Shown: positions 58,763-64,000 of the stretch, piece by piece
Layout of the letters: each line of letters opens with the position of its first letter
Position numbering within the stretch: the stretch's first letter is position 1
NCBI RefSeq assembly: GCF_019511375.1
Contig: NZ_JAEUAO010000004.1
Location: 415,377-479,376 of the forward strand
From: Rhizobium herbae
Lineage (GTDB): Bacteria; Pseudomonadota; Alphaproteobacteria; Rhizobiales; Rhizobiaceae
DNA: 64,000 nt
Direction of reading: 5' to 3'
Made by a program: the position numbers and the translations under genes
The notes under the pieces: generated by a model
The model's database searches: none
Told to the model about the DNA's origin: nothing
Seen by the model: only the letters and a program-made list of their open reading frames with translations

Positions 58763-59806
58763 TTAGTGTAGGGCGCTGCCATCCGGTGGTGAATTGCGAC
58801 GCCCCACGTGCAACTCGCGCCAACGGCTTGGAGTGACCCCCTCCCAGTCCCGAAAAGCCCGGTAGAATGAACTGGTATCCTGATAACCGAGCAAGCAGGC
58901 GACTTCATCAATATCGGCGCACGGGTCGAATAGCAGCTGGCGTCCCAGTTCCTGCCGCGCTTCAAGGAGCAGTTCCCGGAATGTCGTGCCTTCTTCCGTC
59001 ATGCGGCGCTGCAGGGTCCGCTCGCTAACTCCAAGGTCATAGGCAATACTGGACAATTCTGGTCGGCCGCTGGCCAAGTCCCTCTTGAGAACCAACTTGA
59101 CCTGCTCCCGGACAGAACCCAGCGCCTGAATTTCTCCCAAGGCTGATGCCAGCGCGGGTGTGAGAATGTCCAGCAACTCCGGGTTATGACCTGGAAACGG
59201 GCGGTCGAGATCACTGCTCCTCAGGACCAGCGCGTCACGTGGAGCGCCGTAGCGGATCGGGCAGCCAAAGTAGGTTGCATGCGCGGCGGTTCCCGAATCC
59301 GGCCTCGTCAGTTCGACCCGCGCCGGCGTAAGGTTTTGACCCGTGCCGCGCCGGCCGAGTTCCAACAGGAAGGCGAACGTGATATCGACCGCGATCGACG
59401 GTTCCGGTTCAGTTGCGTAGAGCCACTCGCCCGTGATCGTAACCACTGCGTCTTCCTCGACAAGGTGCAACTGCTCCGGTGTGCATAGTCGTTTGAAGCG
59501 GGCAAGCCTTGCAATCCCGTCCCGAAAATCACGCGCGTGGAACGCGGCCATTGTGGATGGCGGATGAACCGCCGTGTCGGTATTCTGGACCAGCTTGATT
59601 CCGAACCCGGGATCCGACGACAGCTCCTCGAGAGCCTTGAAGATCGCGAAATATTGTTGCGTCGAAACGAAGCTCTGCGGGTTCAGGTGCAGTGTCGCTG
59701 GCAACCGCGCCTGCCGCAGGACAGCCGCTGCCGGCAGGCCGAAGGATTCGAGCGTCCGCCAGAACGCTTGGGGTATCTTGCATCTGTCGGCTGGAATTCC
59801 GCTCAT
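58763..59806 (-). CDS. AraC-family transcriptional regulator
   Basis: 347 residues. An N-terminal Arabinose_bd-type domain of the OruR/ArgR-like group (about 20-200) and a C-terminal double helix-turn-helix at about 250-330 with SSIAYDLGVSERTLQRRMTEEG and IDEVACLLGYQDTSSFYRAFRDWEGVTPSRWR, the AraC signature. It probably controls the upstream SDR gene, which is read in the same direction 67 bp before its start. Effector unknown. Confidence 0.9.
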   Translation of the reverse strand: MSGIPADRCKIPQAFWRTLESFGLPAAAVLRQARLPATLHLNPQSFVSTQQYFAIFKALEELSSDPGFGIKLVQNTDTAVHPPSTMAAFHARDFRDGIARLARFKRLCTPEQLHLVEEDAVVTITGEWLYATEPEPSIAVDITFAFLLELGRRGTGQNLTPARVELTRPDSGTAAHATYFGCPIRYGAPRDALVLRSSDLDRPFPGHNPELLDILTPALASALGEIQALGSVREQVKLVLKRDLASGRPELSSIAYDLGVSERTLQRRMTEEGTTFRELLLEARQELGRQLLFDPCADIDEVACLLGYQDTSSFYRAFRDWEGVTPSRWRELHVGRRNSPPDGSALH

Positions 59807-59873
59807 TGTCCTGCCCTCGTACGCCCCGGGAAAACGGGAACCGGCCCGGTGGCCGGTAAGCCACCCTCATTTC

Positions 59874-60701
59874 CTATCCCATCTGGCTCATGATAAGCCG
59901 ATCGAAAACGCGGTCGCCCAACCATTTCCGGAGCGCAATCATCGGTCTGGCATACTTGCCGGTAACGTAGCGGGTCTTTGGCTTGCGGGCCCGGACGGCT
60001 TTCGAGACGACATCCGCAATCGCCCTCGGATCGGTTCCGCGCCCGTGACCGTAGGTCGCCGTCGTCGTTGTGGCGACCGCCTGAGAGAGCTTCGCATAGG
60101 CGCTGTTTGCGGACCGTTTAACCAAGCCGTCGGCCACGACATCCCCGAATCCGGTTTCGATTAGGCCCGGCTCCACGATCACTACCCTGATTCCGAAAGG
60201 CGCAAGTTCCAGCCGCAGGCTATCTGACCAGCCTTCAAGCGCATGCTTGGTCGCGTGATACCAAGCGCCGAGGAGCGTATAGATCTTGCCACCCATTGAG
60301 GTGATGTTGACAATGGTACCGGTGCCTCTCATCCGCATCGCCGGCAGCAGAAGCTGGGTCAGTCGTGCCGGGCCGAACATGTTGACCTCGAACTGATACC
60401 GCGCCTCGCCGATACCGACATCTTCGACCGGCCCATAGAGCCCGAAGCCTGCATTGTTGACAAGCACGTCAACGCCGCCCGCCTCCGCGACGATCACATC
60501 CACGACGGCTTTGATATCGTCATCAGCAGAAATGTCCATCCTCAACGGCACGGCTCCTAGCCGTGCGAGACCTTCCATCTTGTCGACGCTGCGCGCCGCC
60601 ACATAAACCTTGAACCCGTCATCGATGAGCCGCTTGGCGATTTCCTTGCCCATGCCGGAGGACGCGCCAGTGACGAGCGCGGTTTTGCTTCTGGATTTCA
60701 T
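59874..60701 (-). CDS. Short-chain dehydrogenase/reductase
   Basis: 275 residues. Classical SDR with TGASSGMGKEIA (residues 11-22), NNAGFGLYGPVEDV, and catalytic Y/K in YHATKHALEG. The C-terminal ALRKWLGDRVFDRL resembles the SDR at 9.3 kb but only in general layout. Start MKSRSKTALV has AGAGGT upstream; the longer ORF is rejected. Possible operon with the AraC gene; substrate unknown. Confidence 0.9.
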   Translation of the reverse strand: MKSRSKTALVTGASSGMGKEIAKRLIDDGFKVYVAARSVDKMEGLARLGAVPLRMDISADDDIKAVVDVIVAEAGGVDVLVNNAGFGLYGPVEDVGIGEARYQFEVNMFGPARLTQLLLPAMRMRGTGTIVNITSMGGKIYTLLGAWYHATKHALEGWSDSLRLELAPFGIRVVIVEPGLIETGFGDVVADGLVKRSANSAYAKLSQAVATTTTATYGHGRGTDPRAIADVVSKAVRARKPKTRYVTGKYARPMIALRKWLGDRVFDRLIMSQMG

Positions 60702-60991
60702 GATCTGCACCTCTCGTGTTCGTGACACAGAAGCTAGACACAAGACCGACAGGTTTCATTAGCGCCAGATGCCAACTGTCTTGCAAAAGACGCCAACCGG
60801 CAGGCCAGCGCAGCAGTCTGCCGTCGACTTCCGGCGGCAGCGCCCTTTGCGCGTGATATTTGACGCGCGGCATTGGCTCTATTTGTGCTTGCCTGCGGCG
60901 TAAATGAACTGAGGCTGAATTAATTGATCCGGGTCAATGTGGCTTAGGGCGATGCGGCTAGATTGACTCCGACTTTAACCGGGAGGCTTTC
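60702..60991. other. Divergent regulatory region
   Basis: 290 bp between the SDR start and the universal stress protein start. Holds an FNR/FixK-type palindrome and a promoter for usp. Confidence 0.6.
60924..60964 (+). promoter_or_regulatory. FNR/FixK-type anaerobox with -10 element for the universal stress gene
   Basis: TTGAT-CCGG-GTCAA at 60924-60937 matches the anaerobox TTGAT-N4-(A/G)TCAA. A -10-like TAGATT at 60959-60964 sits about 22 bp downstream. With a start site near 60971 the box centre is at about -41, the class II activator position. The gene starts at 60992 with GGGAGG. Confidence 0.75.
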
Positions 60992-61432
60992 ATGTTCCGC
61001 AACATTCTTATACCCACCGATGGCTCACCGCTCGCAACGCTTGCCGTGGATACCGGCATCGCCTTTGCAAAGGAGGTGGGCGCGAAGATCACCGTCTTTA
61101 CCGTGACGGAACCGTTTCATCTCGTTTCCCTGGATGCGGAGCAACTCAGCAGCACCCGGACGCAATATGAGGCGCTTTCCGAGCTGCATGCGGCCGAGAC
61201 GCTTGCCGCCGCGCGGACCAGGGCCGAAGCTGCCGGCGTTCCCTGCGTCACCGATCAGGCAAGCACCCATGAAGTCTACCGCGAGATCATCAGGAAAGCG
61301 GAGGATATCGGCGCTGATCTCATCATCATGGCGTCGCACGGCCGCGGCGGCGTCGGCGCCTTGATCATCGGCAGTGTCACCACCAAGGTGCTGACGCATT
61401 CGACCATTCCCGTGCTCATATACAGGAAATAG
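60992..61432 (+). CDS. Universal stress protein
   Basis: 146 residues of the UspA fold. N-terminal ILIPTDGS; C-terminal ATP-binding motif ASHGRGGVGALIIGSVTTKVL with G-x2-G-x9-G(S/T). Likely an ATP-binding Usp. The FNR/FixK-type box upstream suggests induction under low oxygen. Ribosome-binding site GGGAGG. Confidence 0.93.
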   Translation: MFRNILIPTDGSPLATLAVDTGIAFAKEVGAKITVFTVTEPFHLVSLDAEQLSSTRTQYEALSELHAAETLAAARTRAEAAGVPCVTDQASTHEVYREIIRKAEDIGADLIIMASHGRGGVGALIIGSVTTKVLTHSTIPVLIYRK

Positions 61433-61582
61433 CAGGACAGCCGGGCCCACTTGCCGAGCAAAGCCTTCGTTGAAAACGATCATGCCGGGGAGGGGCGGCC
61501 CTGTTCCCTGTCCGGGCTTTGGGCCTGTTCCTCTTCTCCCTGCGGGAGTATCCGAAGGGCGTGGCGCAAGAAAGAAACCGGC

Positions 61583-63547
61583 CTACTGCGCCGCCGCGAC
61601 CTCGGCGCTGCCATTGTCCTTGGCCAGCAGTTCGTCGATGCGGGTGCGTTCCTTCTCGAACTGCGCCAGCGCATTTCCGTCGAGCGATTTGCCGCCCGGC
61701 AGGCGGATGCGCAAGGGATCGACGCGGTTGCCGTTGACGATCAGTTCGTAGTGCAGGTGCGGACCCGTCGACAGGCCGGTCGTGCCGACCCAGCCGATCA
61801 CCTGGCCCTGGACGACCTTGGCGCCGGGGGTGACGCCCTTGGCGATCGCGCTCTGGTGGTTGTAGGACGAGACATAGCCATTGGCGTGGCGGATCAGCGT
61901 CTGGTTGCCGTAGCCGCCCGAATCCCAGCCGGCCTTTTCCACCACACCATTGCCGGCGGCGATGATCGGCGTGCCGCGCGGCGCCGACCAGTCGACGCCG
62001 GTATGCATGCGCGAGAAGCCGAGGATCGGATGGCGGCGCATGCCGAAACCGGAGCGGAAGGTGCCGTTCGGAACGGGATTGCGCAGCAGGAACTGGCGAA
62101 TGCTCTTGCCCTGCTCGTTGTAGTAGTCGATCGTGTTGTCGTCCGGATCCTGGAACCGGTAGAAGCGCGTCTCGGCATCGCCGAAGCGGGCGTTGACATA
62201 GAGCAGTTCTGAGTCGTCGGTCGCCTTGCCGCTGTCGTCGGCCACGGAGAAGAAGGCCTCGAGCCTGTCGGTCGGCTTCAGCTGCGCCTGGAAGTCGACA
62301 TTGCTGGCAAGCAGCTTGATGATCTGGGCGACCATCGTCGAATTCATGCCGTAGGAGAGGGCAGCCCGGTAGACGCCGTCATAGACGCGCGGCAGGTCGT
62401 AGCCGGCGGTGATCGCCGGCGTGCCGTTGTCGTCGAAGGCGGAGGCGACGGCGGAAAGCTGCGGCGGTTCGAAGCCCTTGACGAAATGGTCGGTGTCGTC
62501 CAGCGCCATGGTGAAGACGTGGCTGCCGCGCGAATAGACGCTGGCGCGGACGATCTTGGCTTCGCCGTTTTCGCCCTTCTGGATGATGCCGATGCGCAGG
62601 ACGTCGCCTTCCTGCAGCTCCTTGGCGTCGAGGGCGGGGCGCAGGTAGCCGGCGATGTTTTCGGCCTGCTCCTTGGCATAGCCGGCATTGATCATCACGT
62701 TTGCGATCGGCGTCGCGCGACGCACGGGAATGACGTCGTCGGCATATTCGGCGCTCTGGTCGGTGATGTTCTCGAAGGCCGAAACCGTCATGTTCTCCTC
62801 GACGACGCGGGCGGACAGGCCCTGGATCAGGTCGAGATCGGATGCGTCGGAGGCGAAGCGGCGGGGGTCGACATAAAAGAGCGAGGCGATCTGGGTGTTG
62901 CCGTCGGTCAGCACCGAACCGTTGGTGCGGACGTTCTCCTCGACCTCGTCGAGCGACATCGAGGAGGCGAATTTCAACGTTGACCCCTTGAGCGGGAAGT
63001 CGACGGTCTTCAACGCGACCTCGGATTCGACATCCGAGCCATAGAGCGTTCCGGTGCGGCTGACCGGCGGGGCGCCGTCCGTCTCCTCGTTCGAGAAAAT
63101 GGCAAGGGGATCGAAGGCGGGGTAGCTGTCGGTCGGCTGGTGGTTGGCGGCAAGCGTCATCTTCACATGGGCGAAGGGCTGGCGCCGCACCACTTCCTTC
63201 TCGCCGTCATGGATCATGGTCGAAACCTCCATGATGGTGCGGTCGGAGGGCTTGGCGACGATGCTCGGCGTCAGGATGCGGTCGCCGCGCTTGGCTGCTG
63301 TCGGCTGTGCTCCGCCGGCAGCCGGGCCGAGGGCGGCATAGGCTTCGGCCGGGATGGCGAGCTGCTGGCGGCCGTCAACGGCTGCAAACAGCGCGACGCC
63401 CATCAAGAGGCTGGAGGTGATGCCGGTGAGGAACGTACCCGAAAGCCAGCGCAGAGAAATCTCGCGCCGGTCGGGGGCCCTGCGTCCATCCGCAAGGATT
63501 GGCGGCTCGTTGCCGAGCGACCGCATCGTGGTCTTGTCCGTGATCAT
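61583..63547 (-). CDS. M23-family metalloendopeptidase with N-terminal membrane anchor
   Basis: 654 residues. A cytoplasmic basic segment, one membrane helix at about 40-58, a long periplasmic part, and the LytM/M23 domain at about 500-625: the zinc-binding HTGVD at 515-519 and HLHYE at 597-601, with a GTTGLSTGPHLH stretch before the second. This is the catalytic form (both zinc sites intact). It cuts peptidoglycan cross-links or peptides, probably during growth or division. Start ATG 63547 preferred; an internal ATG at codon 8 is possible. Confidence 0.92.
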   Translation of the reverse strand: MITDKTTMRSLGNEPPILADGRRAPDRREISLRWLSGTFLTGITSSLLMGVALFAAVDGRQQLAIPAEAYAALGPAAGGAQPTAAKRGDRILTPSIVAKPSDRTIMEVSTMIHDGEKEVVRRQPFAHVKMTLAANHQPTDSYPAFDPLAIFSNEETDGAPPVSRTGTLYGSDVESEVALKTVDFPLKGSTLKFASSMSLDEVEENVRTNGSVLTDGNTQIASLFYVDPRRFASDASDLDLIQGLSARVVEENMTVSAFENITDQSAEYADDVIPVRRATPIANVMINAGYAKEQAENIAGYLRPALDAKELQEGDVLRIGIIQKGENGEAKIVRASVYSRGSHVFTMALDDTDHFVKGFEPPQLSAVASAFDDNGTPAITAGYDLPRVYDGVYRAALSYGMNSTMVAQIIKLLASNVDFQAQLKPTDRLEAFFSVADDSGKATDDSELLYVNARFGDAETRFYRFQDPDDNTIDYYNEQGKSIRQFLLRNPVPNGTFRSGFGMRRHPILGFSRMHTGVDWSAPRGTPIIAAGNGVVEKAGWDSGGYGNQTLIRHANGYVSSYNHQSAIAKGVTPGAKVVQGQVIGWVGTTGLSTGPHLHYELIVNGNRVDPLRIRLPGGKSLDGNALAQFEKERTRIDELLAKDNGSAEVAAAQ

Positions 63548-63840
63548 GCCAATATAGAGAAGCCCTGATTATCCGCCGTTTCTTATTATGGTCGCGGTAT
63601 GTTGTGCGAAGGTGTCGCATCTTTCGCGCCTGCGAGTCAAACAGGAGAGCCGTCGACCACGCAGGAGCGAGGGGGAGGCCGGCGAAGCACCTTGCAATCA
63701 AATCCCGCGCCCCGGTTAGAGTCGGCGATTGTGAAGAAGTGAGGGCAGAACAGTGATTTCGGTTCCCTCCGGGCGGCGTTTTGGCGGCCGCATCGCATGA
63801 ACGCCCTGCAGTGCAAGGGTTTGTCAAAAAACTGTCATTT
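63548..63840. other. Intergenic region upstream of the rrn-type promoter
   Basis: About 290 bp with no gene; short open frames on both strands lack any family character. AT-rich tract GTCATTTTTTTCAAAAA (63831-63850) may act as an UP element. Confidence 0.5.
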
Positions 63841-63855
63841 TTTTCAAAAAGCCTG

Positions 63856-63885
63856 TTGACTATGAACGATGCCTGGGACTATAAA
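63856..63885 (+). promoter_or_regulatory. rRNA operon-type promoter
   Basis: TTGACT at 63856-63861, an 18-bp spacer and TATAAA at 63880-63885. The downstream leader has GCTCACCAACGAGGGCGG and ends GTTGATGCGGTTTCGTGTCGGGCTCTTT, wording I associate with the leader of Rhizobiaceae 16S rRNA operons. 16S rRNA itself would begin to the right of the window. Confidence 0.7.
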
Positions 63886-64000
63886 CCGCTCACCAACGAG
63901 GGCGGCGGCGCTGCTGGCGACCGACGAACTCGCTCTGAAGTTTCTTTAGGAAATTGCGAGCGAATTTGGGGTTGATGCGGTTTCGTGTCGGGCTCTTTTG

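Noticed and set aside
61451..62212. 253-codon frame on the plus strand
   Set aside because: Antisense of the M23 peptidase gene whose catalytic motifs are intact.

Overview
The window reads as chromosomal DNA of a Rhizobiaceae member (Rhizobium/Ensifer/Shinella-like alphaproteobacterium). The evidence is the high-GC coding bias, gene neighbourhoods typical of that family (lptM-lysA-argH-tlpA, etfBA-hbdA, argJ-GNAT-mutT, lysC-ptsP-prfA-prmC-DUF4167-clpB), Rhizobiales-type intergenic palindromes, and what looks like an rRNA operon promoter at the right edge.

Layout: 1-14.8 kb is housekeeping (lysine and arginine biosynthesis, a CSS-EAL signalling protein, electron transfer flavoprotein, rhomboid, cobalamin adenosyltransferase, GluQ, AlkA, HNH, DsbB/YqaA). 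A tRNA-Leu(CAA) at 14.94-15.02 kb is followed by a more variable block (15.1-21.5 kb): an orphan polysaccharide ABC permease, an epimerase-like cupin, a glycosyltransferase, three small secreted or hypothetical proteins and an RTX protein. The core resumes with an acyl-CoA synthetase, a CelD-like GNAT plus flippase pair, secA, a parvulin, argJ, GNAT-mutT, a Flp pilin, a methyltransferase, comF, grxC, a nitrilase-family amidase, DUF1178, DUF3616 and ubiG.

Between ubiG and lysC lies an accessory block of about 7.8 kb. It holds a GST/HxlR pair, an EamA exporter divergent from a MocR regulator, a SirB1-like transglutaminase and, most interesting, a miniature secreted RHS module at 46.45-47.67 kb. 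That module is a signal peptide joined directly to the RHS core tail, then a glycine-zipper segment, then a toxin-like domain in another frame with no start codon of its own, then an AT-rich candidate immunity gene. After lysC come ptsP, a frameshifted DUF559 gene, prfA-prmC, DUF4167, clpB, an AraC regulator next to an SDR, a universal stress protein behind an FNR/FixK-type box, an M23 endopeptidase and the rrn-type promoter.

Six copies of one palindromic intergenic repeat ('CCCTCACCCT...CTCTCCCCGC-GCGGGGAGAG'), a nested perfect palindrome after argJ and a 171-bp tandem duplication at 37.6-38.1 kb account for most of the long non-coding stretches. All functional calls rest on recognisable motifs and family knowledge; no database search was run.
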